Part shown: piece by piece, positions 1 to 8,907 of the stretch
How positions within the stretch are numbered: the stretch's first letter is position 1
Layout: every line of letters begins with the position of its first letter
Assembly: GCA_966211965.1 (NCBI GenBank)
Contig: CBIHON010000002.1
Span: 251,262-315,261, forward strand
DNA: 64,000 nucleotides
Direction of reading: 5' to 3'
From: CBIHON01 sp966211965
GTDB taxonomy: Bacteria > Pseudomonadota > Gammaproteobacteria > Burkholderiales > Burkholderiaceae_D
Notes under the pieces: model-generated
What the model saw: the letters and a program-made list of their open reading frames with translations, nothing else
Databases searched by the model: none
What the model was told of the DNA's origin: nothing
Made by a program: the position numbers and the translations under genes

Positions 1-173
1 AAAGCCGCTGGCGTTGTTGCTTCTCCTTGCCGTACGTTCGGACTGTCTGCGTCCGCACGCTTGGCCAGTGACATTTATTTAGAGGCTCTAAGCGCCATTC
101 GCCTGGCCGGTCTTCGTTCGAAGACCGGCTCCTCCTCCTGTATCGCGGCGACAGCCGCCTCCTGGGTGAAACA
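1..173. other. Intergenic leader upstream of livH
   Basis: No gene is visible in these bases. They hold a perfect inverted repeat (106-129) and a purine-poor stretch just before livH. The start codon at 174 follows GGGTGAAACA, a weak ribosome site. The gene before the window edge is unknown; if it is a binding-protein gene, the hairpin could separate its expression from the permease genes. Confidence 0.5.
106..129. repeat. Perfect 11-bp inverted repeat before livH
   Basis: Arms GCCGGTCTTCG and CGAAGACCGGC are separated by only TT. As RNA this folds into a 9-bp stem with a CGTTCG loop. No T-run follows, so mRNA stabilisation or partial attenuation fits better than a full terminator. Confidence 0.6.
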
Positions 174-1064
174 ATGGACATTCTGCTGCAACTCGTTTTC
201 AGCGGCATCGCGCTAGGCATGATCTACGCGGTGATCGCTTTCGGTTATCAACTTACCTTTGCCACTTCCGGCACCCTGAACTTCGGTCAGGGCGAAGCGC
301 TGATGCTGGGCGCACTGGTCGGCCTCAGCCTGGTCGGCAATATTCACGGCGGCCCCTTCATGAACTACTGGCTGATGATTCCGCTGGTGATCGCATTCGG
401 CGCGCTGCAAGGCGTGTTCGTCGAATGGATAGGCGTACGTCCGGCAATCAAGATCAAGTCCGAATTCGGCTGGATCATGTCGACCATCGCGCTTGCCATC
501 ATCTTCAAGAACGTCGCTGAGAATATCTGGGGCAAGGACGATCTGACCTTCCCCACACCGCTGGCGGCGACGCCATTCCAGGTGCTCGGCGCCAACGTGC
601 AGCCGATGCAGGTGCTGGTGGTGCTGGGTGCGCTGGCGATGATGTTCGCGGTTGAAATGTTCAATCGCAAATCGATCTACGGCAAGGCCGTGGTGGCCAC
701 GTCGAACGACCGCGATGCGGCCGGCCTGATGGGGATCAACACACGCATGGTGATCACCTTTTCGTACGCCTTGTCGTCGGCTACCGCCGCCTTCGCCGGC
801 GTGCTGGTGGCGCCACTGACGCTGACCGGCGCAACAATGGGCGCCGCGCTGGGCTTGAAAGCCTTCGCAGTCGCCATCATCGGCGGCCTGACATCCGGGA
901 TGGGCGCAATCGTCGGCGGCCTGATCCTGGGCATCGCCGAAACCGTGACCGGCTTCTACATTTCCACGGGCTACAAGGAAGTGCCGGGATTGCTGCTGTT
1001 GCTGCTGGTTCTCGCTATCAAGCCCGCCGGCCTGTTCGGTAAAACCGCGATCAAGAAAGTCTGA
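174..1064 (+). CDS. livH: Branched-chain amino acid ABC transporter permease LivH
   Basis: Inner-membrane permease of a high-affinity branched-chain amino acid or amide uptake ABC transporter. The 296 residues are almost entirely hydrophobic segments, with the family-typical N-terminal stretch 'GIALGMIYAVIAFGYQLTF' and the motif 'GTLNFGQGEALMLGA'. Length is normal for LivH. Two bases separate its stop from the next gene, which fuses the second permease to an ATPase, and livF follows, so the three form one operon. The true substrate (Leu/Ile/Val, amides, urea or aromatic compounds) cannot be read from the sequence. Confidence 0.93.
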   Translation: MDILLQLVFSGIALGMIYAVIAFGYQLTFATSGTLNFGQGEALMLGALVGLSLVGNIHGGPFMNYWLMIPLVIAFGALQGVFVEWIGVRPAIKIKSEFGWIMSTIALAIIFKNVAENIWGKDDLTFPTPLAATPFQVLGANVQPMQVLVVLGALAMMFAVEMFNRKSIYGKAVVATSNDRDAAGLMGINTRMVITFSYALSSATAAFAGVLVAPLTLTGATMGAALGLKAFAVAIIGGLTSGMGAIVGGLILGIAETVTGFYISTGYKEVPGLLLLLLVLAIKPAGLFGKTAIKKV

Positions 1065-1066
1065 TC

Positions 1067-3052
1067 ATGAACAAGAAAACCCTCGCTCTCGCCGTATTCG
1101 GCATTGCCGCACTGGCCCTTCTTCCGGTCGCGGTGCACAACCCTTACTACCTCCACATGGCCGAGACCATCCTGATCTACGCGATCCTGCTGTTCGGGCT
1201 GGATATCGTGGTCGGCTACACCGGCCAGGTTTCGCTGGGCCACGCCGGTTTGTTCGGCATCGGTTCCTACACCACCGGCGTGCTGGTCTTCAAGCTGGGC
1301 TTGCCGTTCCTGGTCGCGGTGCCCGCCAGCATCGCGGTGACCGCGGTGTTCGGCGCAGTGCTGGCCTTGCCTGCCTTGCGCGTCACCGGCCCCTATCTTG
1401 CGATGGTGACGCTGGCCTTCGGCACCATCATCCAGATCCTGATCAACGAGATGACTTTCCTCACCGAGGGGCCGCTCGGCATCAAGATCGCCAAGCCCGT
1501 ATTCTTCGGCTACAAGATGGGCGAGGTCGCCTTCTTTTACCTGGTCGCGGTGTTGCTGGTGCTGTCGTTGATCGTGGTGCATCGCATACTCAAATCGCAT
1601 CTGGGGCGCGCCTTCCAGGCCCTGCGCGACAGTCCGATCGCCTGCGATTGCATGGGCGTGTCGGTCTACCGCTACAAGGTCTATGCCTTCGTGATCAGTG
1701 CCGCGCTGGCCGGACTGGCGGGCAGCTTGTATGCGTATTCGGAAGAATATATTTCGCCGAACACCTACAACTTCGAACTGACGATCCTGTTCCTGCTGGC
1801 CGTCATCATGGGCGGACGTAAAACCCGCAGTGGCGCCTTGGTCGGCGCCCTGGTGGTGGTGCTGCTGCCGAGCCTGCTGGCCGACATCGAGCTGTTCCGC
1901 AAGATCGCCACTGCGGCAGCAGTCATCGGCGTCGTCGCGAGTGCTTTTCTCTTGCAACAGAAGCGCAAGACGCTGCGCGACGTCGCGGTGCCGCTGGCGG
2001 CGACGATCGGGATGGCATTGTTTGCTTATCGGCTGGAAAACATCACCGACTGGCGTTTGACGATTTTCGGCTTGATGACCTTGTTCGTGGTGTATTACCT
2101 GCAGGACGGCATTGTCGGCTTCGTGCGCGGCATCGGTGGCAGGATATTTTCGAACGCATCGTCGGCGGGGGAATTGGTGGTGCAGGGCGACGAGGCGCAT
2201 GCATGGGCGACGCCGGAGAGTGTCGTCACCATCGGCCGTTCACTGCTCAGCGCCAGAGAGTTGCTGATGCAGTTCGGCGGACTTAAAGCCCTGAACCAGG
2301 TCGACCTTGACATCATGAAAGGTTCGGTACATGGCTTGATCGGACCCAATGGTTCGGGCAAGAGCACGATGATGAACGTGCTCACCGGTATCTATAAACC
2401 GACCGCCGGCAGCGTTAAATTCAATGACGGCGTCATCTCCGGATTGCCGCCTTCGGAGATAGCACTGGGCGGGGTGGCGCGCACTTTCCAGAACGTGCAA
2501 TTGTTCGGCGAAATGACCGCCACCGAAAACGTGCTGGTCGGCCTGCATCATACTTTCAAGAGCAGTATCCTGGACGTGATGCTGCATACCGCACGCTACC
2601 GCAAGGAAGAACAGGAGGCCAGGCTGCGTGCGGCCAGCATTCTGCAATTCGCCGACTTGGGCAAGCTGGCCACCGAGGAGGCGCGCAACCTGCCCTACGG
2701 TAAACAGCGCGTGCTGGAGATCGGCCGTGCGCTCGGCCTGAATCCGGAATTGCTGCTGCTGGACGAACCGGCTGCCGGCCTGACGGCACCCGACATCAAG
2801 GAACTGGTCGCGATCATCCGCAAGATCCGCCAGCACGGCATCACGATCATCTTGATCGAGCATCACATGGATGTCGTGATGTCGATTTGCGATACCGTAA
2901 CGGTGCTCGATTTCGGGCAAAAAATCGCCGAAGGCAAACCGGCCGCAGTACAGGCCGATCCGAAGGTGGTCGAGGCGTATCTGGGCGGCAGCGCCGGCGA
3001 AGACGCAGCTACGGCACATGATGGCACCACCCCAAGCTTAGCGAGGAACTGA
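1067..3052 (+). CDS. Fused LivM permease - LivG ATPase
   Basis: One 661-residue protein joins two ABC transporter parts. Residues 1-about 350 are a LivM-type membrane permease ('GLDIVVGYTGQVSLGHAGLFG'); about 395-650 are a LivG-type ATP-binding domain with Walker A GPNGSGKST from residue 426, a signature region 'LPYGKQRVLEIGRALG' and Walker B 'ELLLLDEPAAGL'. The frame is continuous, so this is a genuine fusion and not adjacent genes. It lies between livH and livF (2 bp and 1 bp gaps). Fused LivMG proteins are known in some Burkholderiales, but the usual arrangement is two polypeptides. Confidence 0.93.
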   Translation: MNKKTLALAVFGIAALALLPVAVHNPYYLHMAETILIYAILLFGLDIVVGYTGQVSLGHAGLFGIGSYTTGVLVFKLGLPFLVAVPASIAVTAVFGAVLALPALRVTGPYLAMVTLAFGTIIQILINEMTFLTEGPLGIKIAKPVFFGYKMGEVAFFYLVAVLLVLSLIVVHRILKSHLGRAFQALRDSPIACDCMGVSVYRYKVYAFVISAALAGLAGSLYAYSEEYISPNTYNFELTILFLLAVIMGGRKTRSGALVGALVVVLLPSLLADIELFRKIATAAAVIGVVASAFLLQQKRKTLRDVAVPLAATIGMALFAYRLENITDWRLTIFGLMTLFVVYYLQDGIVGFVRGIGGRIFSNASSAGELVVQGDEAHAWATPESVVTIGRSLLSARELLMQFGGLKALNQVDLDIMKGSVHGLIGPNGSGKSTMMNVLTGIYKPTAGSVKFNDGVISGLPPSEIALGGVARTFQNVQLFGEMTATENVLVGLHHTFKSSILDVMLHTARYRKEEQEARLRAASILQFADLGKLATEEARNLPYGKQRVLEIGRALGLNPELLLLDEPAAGLTAPDIKELVAIIRKIRQHGITIILIEHHMDVVMSICDTVTVLDFGQKIAEGKPAAVQADPKVVEAYLGGSAGEDAATAHDGTTPSLARN

Positions 3053-3053
3053 C

Positions 3054-3782
3054 ATGCTCAATATTTCCAATTTACACGCCGCTTACGGCAAGGTTGAAGT
3101 CTTGCACGGCATTTCACTGGAAGTCCCGCGCGGCAAGGTGGTGACCTTGATCGGTTCGAACGGCGCCGGCAAGACCACCACCATGCGCGCGATCTCGGGC
3201 ATGCTGAAACCGAAGGCCGGCACTGTCACGCTGGCCGGTGAAGACGTGACGGGCATGGAATCGCACAAGATCGCGCGTGCCGGCTTGGCGCATTCGCCCG
3301 AAGGGCGGCGCGTCTTTGCCACCATGAGCGTGACCGACAATCTGCTGCTTGGCGCATTCCCGCGCTTCACCCGCTCGCGTCCGCGCGGCGATATCAAGAG
3401 CGACCTGGAAAAAGCGCTGGAGCTGTTCCCGCGCTTGAAGGAGCGCCAGCATCAATTGGCCGGCACGCTATCAGGCGGCGAACAGCAAATGCTGGCGATG
3501 GCGCGCGCGGTGATGTTGAACCCGGAAGTCGTGCTGCTTGACGAGCCGTCGATGGGGCTCGCGCCTATCCTGGTGGATGAAGTGTTTCGCATCATCCTGC
3601 GCTTGAAGGAGCAGGGCATCACGATGTTGCTGGTCGAGCAGTTCGCGGCAGCCGCGTTGAACGTGGCCGATTATGCCTATGTGCTGGAAAACGGGCGGAT
3701 CTCGGTGCATGGCGCGGCTGACAAACTCAAGAACGACCCGGCGGTAAAGGCGGCGTATCTGGGCGGCGGGCAGCAGCATTGA
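3054..3782 (+). CDS. livF: Branched-chain amino acid ABC transporter ATPase LivF
   Basis: Second ATP-hydrolysing subunit of the Liv transporter, 242 residues. Walker A is G34-S-N-G-A-G-K, the signature is 'LSGGEQQMLAMARAVM', and Walker B is 'PEVVLLDEPSMGLAP'. The pairing with the LivG half of the preceding fusion gives the usual heterodimeric motor. Its start lies one base after the livMG stop, indicating translational coupling. The end of the gene is followed by about 70 bp without a clear terminator before the next gene. Confidence 0.94.
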   Translation: MLNISNLHAAYGKVEVLHGISLEVPRGKVVTLIGSNGAGKTTTMRAISGMLKPKAGTVTLAGEDVTGMESHKIARAGLAHSPEGRRVFATMSVTDNLLLGAFPRFTRSRPRGDIKSDLEKALELFPRLKERQHQLAGTLSGGEQQMLAMARAVMLNPEVVLLDEPSMGLAPILVDEVFRIILRLKEQGITMLLVEQFAAAALNVADYAYVLENGRISVHGAADKLKNDPAVKAAYLGGGQQH

Positions 3783-3918
3783 TTCGGGCCTGAAGCCGGA
3801 TGTTTGCCGGCTGCGGGCCGCCCGGTAGTGGCATGGCCGCCTGTTTGGTAAGATGCGCGTATATATTGCCGACATCGATCCCATCCAAACATCGCGGCCG
3901 TCCATCGCCTTGAATCTT

Positions 3919-4485
3919 ATGGCTCCACCAAACAGCGAAGCACGCACGCTTGCCGAGCATTGGCCTGAAATCCAGGCACTCTTCGCACGTGCTCAGGCCT
4001 CATCGCTCCACTGCTCCCTTGCTTCGGTCAGCGCGGATGGCGTGCCGAACGTCGCACCGATAGGCACGGTCTTCCTGCGCGACAATAGCTCGGGCTTCTA
4101 TTTCGATCAATACACCAATGCTCTCGCAGAGAACATTCAAGCCAACGGACGTGTGTGCGTCATGGCGGTCAACTCAAGCAAGTTTTACTGGCTGCGTTCG
4201 CTCCTGTCTGGACGCTTTGTCTCCCCGCCCGGGGTCAGACTTTATGGCACGGCAGGTCCTTTGCGCGAAGCCACCTCCGAGGAGCTTGCACTGGTGCGGG
4301 CGCGCGTGAGTTCGACGCGGTGGCTCAAGGGGAACCGCCTTCTTTGGTCGAACTTCACGCACGTGCGCGACCTGGGGTTTTCGTCGTTTCGGCCGGTGGT
4401 TTATCCGGTGATGATGGAGCACTTGTGGCGGCGGGGAATTGCTTCGGTCAAGCCGGATGTTCTGGAAAAGCCGGGACGAAAGTAA
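3919..4485 (+). CDS. Pyridoxamine 5'-phosphate oxidase-family protein
   Basis: A 188-residue protein of the FMN-binding split-barrel type. The segment 'LHCSLASVSADGVPNVAPIGTVFLRD' matches the N-terminal strand pair of PNPOx-like domains, followed by 'NIQANGRVCVMAVNSSKFYW'. Such proteins are often flavin or haem-linked reductases of unknown substrate; true PdxH function is not supported because the C-terminal PdxH region is missing. I chose ATG 3919; an in-frame ATG at 3853 would add 22 residues that do not resemble the family. Neither start has a strong ribosome site. Confidence 0.75.
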   Translation: MAPPNSEARTLAEHWPEIQALFARAQASSLHCSLASVSADGVPNVAPIGTVFLRDNSSGFYFDQYTNALAENIQANGRVCVMAVNSSKFYWLRSLLSGRFVSPPGVRLYGTAGPLREATSEELALVRARVSSTRWLKGNRLLWSNFTHVRDLGFSSFRPVVYPVMMEHLWRRGIASVKPDVLEKPGRK

Positions 4486-4534
4486 TCTTCCAAGGACCTC
4501 GCAAAAACACACCACTATGTCTCCAGGAGAAAGC

Positions 4535-5791
4535 ATGCCGCATGTAACCGCATTTTTCATGGCTTTGCTGCTGGCGGCGCTTGCCGGTCCAGCCGCCGGC
4601 GCACCCGACGAGGACAAGCTGGGCAAGGCCCGCGGCTATCCCGTGGGAACCGCCAAAAACTGGTTTTTTGAAGAAGCCGTCCAGGTCGGTTCATTCACCG
4701 CGCAGGGAGAAATCCCCGGCATCTTCAACGGCAAGGCCAATACCCTCGCTCCCAGCGATACGCCGATGGCCTTGCGCCGCAGCGAGCGCGAACCGCCGAT
4801 CCGGTGGAGCGTCGATCATTTAAAAAACCTGAGTATCGACGACTATCTGGCGCGCCAGCGCGTGATGGGGCTGATGATCGTCAAGGATGGCGTAATCCAG
4901 GTCGAGCGCTATCAGTACGATCGCAAGCCCACCCACCGCTTCCTGTCTTACTCGATGGCGAAGTCGATCACCTCGCTGGCGGTCGGCATTGCGCTGCAGG
5001 AAGGGAAGATCGCGTCGCTGGACGATCGAGCCGACCGCTACGCCAAAAAATTGGAGGGCACTCTGTATGGTGAAACCACTATCCGCAACTTGTTGCGGAT
5101 GGCTTCCGGCGCACGGTTTGTCGAGGTGTACGACGGCAAGGACGATCTCGCCCGTTTCAGCGCCGCGGCCACCCGGGACGGCCTGGAGACGGCGGCGCAT
5201 GTCATTACGGAACGCGAGGCGCCGCAAGGAACGCGATTTTCATACGGCACCGCGCAAACCGACATATTGGGCGCCGTGCTGCGCGGTGCGACCGGGACCA
5301 GCATCAGCGAATATCTCACTTCGCGCCTATGGCAAGCCATCGGTGCGGAAACCTCCGCTCTCTGGCGTGCCGATAAAACGGGACTGGAGCGAGCCGGCGG
5401 AAACTTCAATGCCACCCTCAGGGACTATGCGCGCCTCGGCGTGGTCCTGGCCAACGATGGGGTTCGTCCGGACGACCCGCAACACAAGCAAATCATTCCA
5501 CGGGATTACTTGATGGATGGCACCGATTGGCATCGCGTTCCGGAGGCGTTCCGTCCCGGCAAGGCAGGTCCGTATTATGGCTACGGCTATCAGTTCTGGC
5601 TGTTCCCGGGCGAACACAGGAGATTCGCGCTCCTTGGTATTTTCGGACAAATGATTTTCGTCGATCCGGAACTCAAACTGGTCATGGTGCAAACGGCGGT
5701 GAATGCGAGCCCCAAGGCTGGAATGACATCGCTGGCCAAGGAGGCGGATGCATTGTGGCGAGGCGTGGTTCGTCAGTATGGCGCCTGGTAG
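4535..5791 (+). CDS. Secreted serine hydrolase, beta-lactamase class C / esterase type
   Basis: A 418-residue member of the beta-lactamase-related serine hydrolase family. A signal peptide is clear ('FFMALLLAALAGPAAG'). The nucleophile motif SxxK is S140-M-A-K143, and a second-motif candidate 'FSYGTAQTDILGA' follows. The start at 4535 is set by AGGAGA at 4525-4530; an upstream in-frame ATG at 4439 would overlap the previous gene and hide the signal peptide. Family members include esterases, D-aminopeptidases and 6-aminohexanoate-dimer hydrolase (the C-terminal layout 'YYGYGYQFW' resembles the last), so substrate is open. Confidence 0.85.
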   Translation: MPHVTAFFMALLLAALAGPAAGAPDEDKLGKARGYPVGTAKNWFFEEAVQVGSFTAQGEIPGIFNGKANTLAPSDTPMALRRSEREPPIRWSVDHLKNLSIDDYLARQRVMGLMIVKDGVIQVERYQYDRKPTHRFLSYSMAKSITSLAVGIALQEGKIASLDDRADRYAKKLEGTLYGETTIRNLLRMASGARFVEVYDGKDDLARFSAAATRDGLETAAHVITEREAPQGTRFSYGTAQTDILGAVLRGATGTSISEYLTSRLWQAIGAETSALWRADKTGLERAGGNFNATLRDYARLGVVLANDGVRPDDPQHKQIIPRDYLMDGTDWHRVPEAFRPGKAGPYYGYGYQFWLFPGEHRRFALLGIFGQMIFVDPELKLVMVQTAVNASPKAGMTSLAKEADALWRGVVRQYGAW

Positions 5792-5811
5792 GGGGCAGGC
5801 GCTGCAGCGAG

Positions 5812-6717
5812 TCAGACTTCCTTCATCTGCAAGGCTCGTTCATACAATGCATTCTTCTTTTGCCCGGTGATTTGCGCAGCCAGTGCGGCCGCTTGCTTGA
5901 CAGGGCATTCGGCCAGCAAAATCTTCAAGATGCGATCCGCTTCCGCAGCATTCTTATCGATTCCTGCTTCAGCCCCTTCCAGCAAAATGACGAATTCTCC
6001 CTTTTGCCGATGCGCGTCCGCTTTCAGCCAGGCGACGGCATCTGACAGGCGGCAACGATGAATCTCTTCAAACAGCTTGGTCAACTCCCGCGCAAATACG
6101 ATTTGCCGTGACGGTTCGAACCCGGCGGCCAGCGCATCGACCGTTTCCGCAATCCGATGCGGCGCCTCATAAAACACCAGCGTCGCGGCAAGACCGCGCA
6201 GGCTGGCCAGCATGGCGTCGCGCTGTTTTGCCTTGGCCGGCAAAAAGCCGGCGAAATAGAACTGGTCGCTGAGCAGGCCGCCGGCTGACAGTGCGCTGAC
6301 TGTGGCAGAGGCGCCAGGCAGAGGGGTCACGCGCAAGCCCGCATCGCGTACCGCATCGACGATGCGCGCGCCGGGATCCGATACGGCCGGCGTGCCGGCA
6401 TCGGAGACCAGCGCAACGCGCTCGCCTGCCCGTAAGCGCGCAATCAGTTTGTCCGCGGCCTCGCGTTCATTATGCTGATGTGCGGCGATCAGGTTTTTCG
6501 ACAATCCATAACGCGCCAGCAGATGGCTGGTGTTGCGCGTATCTTCGCAGGCGACAGCGTCGGCGATCGATAGCAGATGCAAGGCGCGCAAGCTGATATC
6601 GGCAATATTTCCGATCGGGGTTGCCACCACATATAATGTTGACCCGGGATAGCTCTGGCGCGCCACCTCCTGCATCAGCGGCAAGGCGGCAGAGGAGCCG
6701 GGTAAGGATTCAGTCAT
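5812..6717 (-). CDS. rsmI: 16S rRNA (cytidine1402-2'-O)-methyltransferase RsmI
   Basis: SAM-dependent tetrapyrrole-methylase-fold enzyme that 2'-O-methylates C1402 of 16S rRNA at the ribosomal P site. Diagnostic segments are 'LYVVATPIGNIADISLRAL', 'ALVSDAGTPAVSDPGARIV' and 'PLPGASATVSALSAGGL'. I place the start at the ATG read from 6717 (protein begins MTESLPG), giving 301 residues; a longer reading from 6795 adds 26 unlike residues. It is divergent from yraN, as in the E. coli rsmI/yraN region. Confidence 0.93.
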   Translation of the reverse strand: MTESLPGSSAALPLMQEVARQSYPGSTLYVVATPIGNIADISLRALHLLSIADAVACEDTRNTSHLLARYGLSKNLIAAHQHNEREAADKLIARLRAGERVALVSDAGTPAVSDPGARIVDAVRDAGLRVTPLPGASATVSALSAGGLLSDQFYFAGFLPAKAKQRDAMLASLRGLAATLVFYEAPHRIAETVDALAAGFEPSRQIVFARELTKLFEEIHRCRLSDAVAWLKADAHRQKGEFVILLEGAEAGIDKNAAEADRILKILLAECPVKQAAALAAQITGQKKNALYERALQMKEV

Positions 6718-6821
6718 GGAAGATGGAAACCGGTAATTGGGACGAGTGGATGGAAATGCTGTGCGGATGTGCACGGCCGGGCCGGCAAGCATCATTATAT
6801 CGACATGAAAGGCAAGGCTGA

Positions 6822-7193
6822 ATGGGATTGCTCGACGTATTGAGCCGCCGCACCGACAAGCAGATCAGCGGCCGGGCCGGCGAGGACGCGGCCCTGGCGC
6901 ATCTGGAGCAAAACGGCCTGAGCCTGTTGCAGCGCAATTTTCGCTGCAAGGGCGGTGAGATCGATCTCGTGATGCAGGAAGGCTCGACCCTGGTTTTTGT
7001 CGAGGTGCGAAAGCGCGCCGACACGAGCTACGGCGGCGCCGCGGCCAGTGTGACGCCGCACAAGCAGCGGCGCTTGATTCTCGCCGCGCAGATTTACCTG
7101 CAGCGCTACCGGATGCAGCCGGCCTGCCGCTTCGATGTGGTGGCGATCGACGGCGCGCAAATGCGCTGGTTAAAAAATGTAATCGACGCATGA
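6822..7193 (+). CDS. yraN: YraN family (UPF0102) endonuclease-like protein
   Basis: A 123-residue protein of the UPF0102 family, which has a restriction-endonuclease-like fold. The core shows 'GRAGEDAALAHLEQNG', 'GGEIDLVMQEGSTLVFVEVRKR' (the E-x-D ... E-x-K-type site) and 'TPHKQRRLILAAQIYL'. Biochemical role is not established. It is divergent from rsmI with about 100 bp between starts and precedes diaA by 51 bp, repeating the enterobacterial rsmI / yraN-diaA-yraP order without lpoA. Confidence 0.9.
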   Translation: MGLLDVLSRRTDKQISGRAGEDAALAHLEQNGLSLLQRNFRCKGGEIDLVMQEGSTLVFVEVRKRADTSYGGAAASVTPHKQRRLILAAQIYLQRYRMQPACRFDVVAIDGAQMRWLKNVIDA

Positions 7194-7244
7194 ACGCCGT
7201 GATCAGCGGCGCTACCCCAGCCACTACTCTATAATCCACCCACT

Positions 7245-7841
7245 ATGATTAATCAACGCATCCTCGGCCACTTCCACGAAAGCGCCGAACTAAAAATCCA
7301 GTCCGCGCCGATCCTGCTCCAGCCGATTGCGGAGGCGGTTGAACTAATGTTCACGGCTTTGTCTAACGGAAACAAGATCTTGGCCTGTGGCAATGGCGGT
7401 TCCGCCGCCGATTGCCAGCATTTTGCAGCCGAACTGGTCGGGCGATTCGAGCGCGAACGCTTGCCTCTGCCGGCGCTGGCGCTGACCACCGACACCTCGA
7501 TCTTGACTGCGATCGGCAACGATTACAGCTATCAGGAAATCTTCAGCAAGCAGGTCCAGGCGTTCGGTCAATCCGGCGATGTGCTGCTTGCCTTGTCGAC
7601 TTCCGGCAACTCGGCCAACGTGGTGGCGGCGGTCGAAGCGGCGCTGGAGCGCGACATGCGCGTCGTGGCGCTCACCGGCAAGGGCGGCGGTGCGATCGGC
7701 AAGCTGCTCTCCGACGCCGACGTGCATATCTGCGTGCCGCACGAGCGCACGGCGCGGATTCAGGAAGTTCACTTATTGACGATTCATTGCTTATGCGACG
7801 GCATCGATGTCGCGCTATTCGGAGGAGATGCGAATGATTGA
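7245..7841 (+). CDS. diaA: SIS-domain protein, DiaA-type (GmhA-like)
   Basis: A 198-residue sugar-isomerase-domain protein ('ILACGNGGSAADCQHFAAELVGRF', 'ALSTSGNSANVVAAVEAA'). The family includes phosphoheptose isomerase GmhA and DiaA, the DnaA-binding tetramer that stimulates replication initiation in E. coli. Its place between yraN and a dolP-like gene, with no LPS-heptose genes near, argues for the DiaA role. Sequence alone cannot exclude isomerase activity. Its stop overlaps the next start by 8 bases. Confidence 0.85.
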   Translation: MINQRILGHFHESAELKIQSAPILLQPIAEAVELMFTALSNGNKILACGNGGSAADCQHFAAELVGRFERERLPLPALALTTDTSILTAIGNDYSYQEIFSKQVQAFGQSGDVLLALSTSGNSANVVAAVEAALERDMRVVALTGKGGGAIGKLLSDADVHICVPHERTARIQEVHLLTIHCLCDGIDVALFGGDAND

Positions 7842-8451
7842 TTGGAAACGTGCGGCACGTCCTTTGGCGGCGATCGCTTTGTGCGGCGTCGTGGCGACCA
7901 GCCTGCAAGGCTGCTTCGAGATGGCGGTCGGTACAGCGGTCGTCGGTACCCTGGCGGCGACGGACCGGCGCACCTTCGGTGCGCAGACCGAAGACAAGGC
8001 GATCTTGATCAAGGGCGAGACGAGCGTATCCAAGCTGGTCGGCGATGCCGGTCACGTCAACGTGACCAGTTTCAATCGCAAGGTGCTGCTGACCGGTGAA
8101 GTGAAAGACGAAGCTACCAAGGCCGCGGTCGAGCGCGAAATCGGCAAGATCGAAGGCGTGGCCTCGGTCGTCAATGATCTTCAGATCGGCATGCTTTCCA
8201 GTTTTTCCTCACGTTCCAACGACACTCTGATTACCGGCAAGGTCAAGGCGTCTTTCGTCGACTCCAAGGACGTGTATGCGAATTCGATCAAGGTCGTGAC
8301 CGAGGCCGGCGTGGTGTATCTGATGGGCCGCGTCACGGAACGCGAAGGCAAGATCGCCGGCCAGATCGCCAGCGGCGTGAGCGGCGTGCGCAAGGTCGTG
8401 AAGGTATTCGAATATATTACCGATGAAGAATTGAAGCAGTTGACCAGTTAA
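7834..8451 (+). CDS. dolP: BON-domain outer-membrane lipoprotein (DolP/YraP-like)
   Basis: A 205-residue lipoprotein with a signal peptide ending in the lipobox 'TSLQGC' and two BON (phospholipid-binding) domains, the first around 'KLVGDAGHVNVTSFNRKVLLTGEV', the second around 'NSIKVVTEAGVVYLMGRVTEREG'. DolP supports outer-membrane integrity in E. coli. GGAGGAG at 7821-7827 sets the start at 7834; the ATG at 7828 is too close to it. Overlap with diaA by 8 bases suggests coupled translation. Length is close to E. coli DolP (191 residues). Confidence 0.88.
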   Translation: MIDWKRAARPLAAIALCGVVATSLQGCFEMAVGTAVVGTLAATDRRTFGAQTEDKAILIKGETSVSKLVGDAGHVNVTSFNRKVLLTGEVKDEATKAAVEREIGKIEGVASVVNDLQIGMLSSFSSRSNDTLITGKVKASFVDSKDVYANSIKVVTEAGVVYLMGRVTEREGKIAGQIASGVSGVRKVVKVFEYITDEELKQLTS

Positions 8452-8578
8452 TTCATCGCAGCTCTGATCTTCACAAGGCCAGTTTCCGGGGACGGTGATC
8501 GCGTACATGTTTGCTTCCATGCCGGCGCATTTGCTGTGGCCGCCGGTTGCCGTTGCGGCTTTTGATGAGAGGAGCGCC

Positions 8579-8899
8579 ATGAGTCCGAAACAATCGATGA
8601 CTGCGGCCTTGTTGGTCTTGATGCCGGCCGTGGCATTCGCGCAGAAAGTGGATACGCGTGCAGAGCGTCTGGCAGCGAGTTGCGCCAATTGCCACGGCAC
8701 CAGCGGCGTGGCGGCGGGCTCGAACATTCCAGGCTTGGCAGGACAATCGAAAGAAGCCATTCTCGACAAATTCCAGGCATTCAAGGCCGGCGCCGCACCG
8801 GCCACGGTCATGCACCAGCTGGCGAAGGGATATACCGAAGAGCAGATCGTCTTGATCGCGGAATTTTTTGCGCGGCAAGCGGCGGCGTCCGCGAGGTAA
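8579..8899 (+). CDS. fccA: Cytochrome subunit of flavocytochrome c sulfide dehydrogenase (FccA-like)
   Basis: A 106-residue periplasmic class I cytochrome c with signal peptide ('ALLVLMPAVAFA') and one haem site, C35-A-N-C38-H39, with likely distal methionine in the C-terminal half. The next gene, 8 bases on, is the flavoprotein subunit, so this is the electron-accepting partner that passes electrons from sulfide oxidation to other cytochromes. Start 8579 follows GAGAGGAG at 8566-8573. An in-frame ATG at 8495 exists but would bury the signal peptide. Monohaem form, unlike the dihaem FccA of Allochromatium. Confidence 0.85.
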   Translation: MSPKQSMTAALLVLMPAVAFAQKVDTRAERLAASCANCHGTSGVAAGSNIPGLAGQSKEAILDKFQAFKAGAAPATVMHQLAKGYTEEQIVLIAEFFARQAAASAR

Positions 8900-8907
8900 A
8901 GAGGGTT

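Noticed and set aside
1..173. End of a livK gene at the left edge
   Set aside because: No coding frame with LivK features reaches into these bases, so I cannot name the preceding gene.
971..2200. Open frame of about 400 codons antisense to livMG
   Set aside because: Shadow of the Liv genes with low-complexity His/Gln/Arg composition and no ribosome site.
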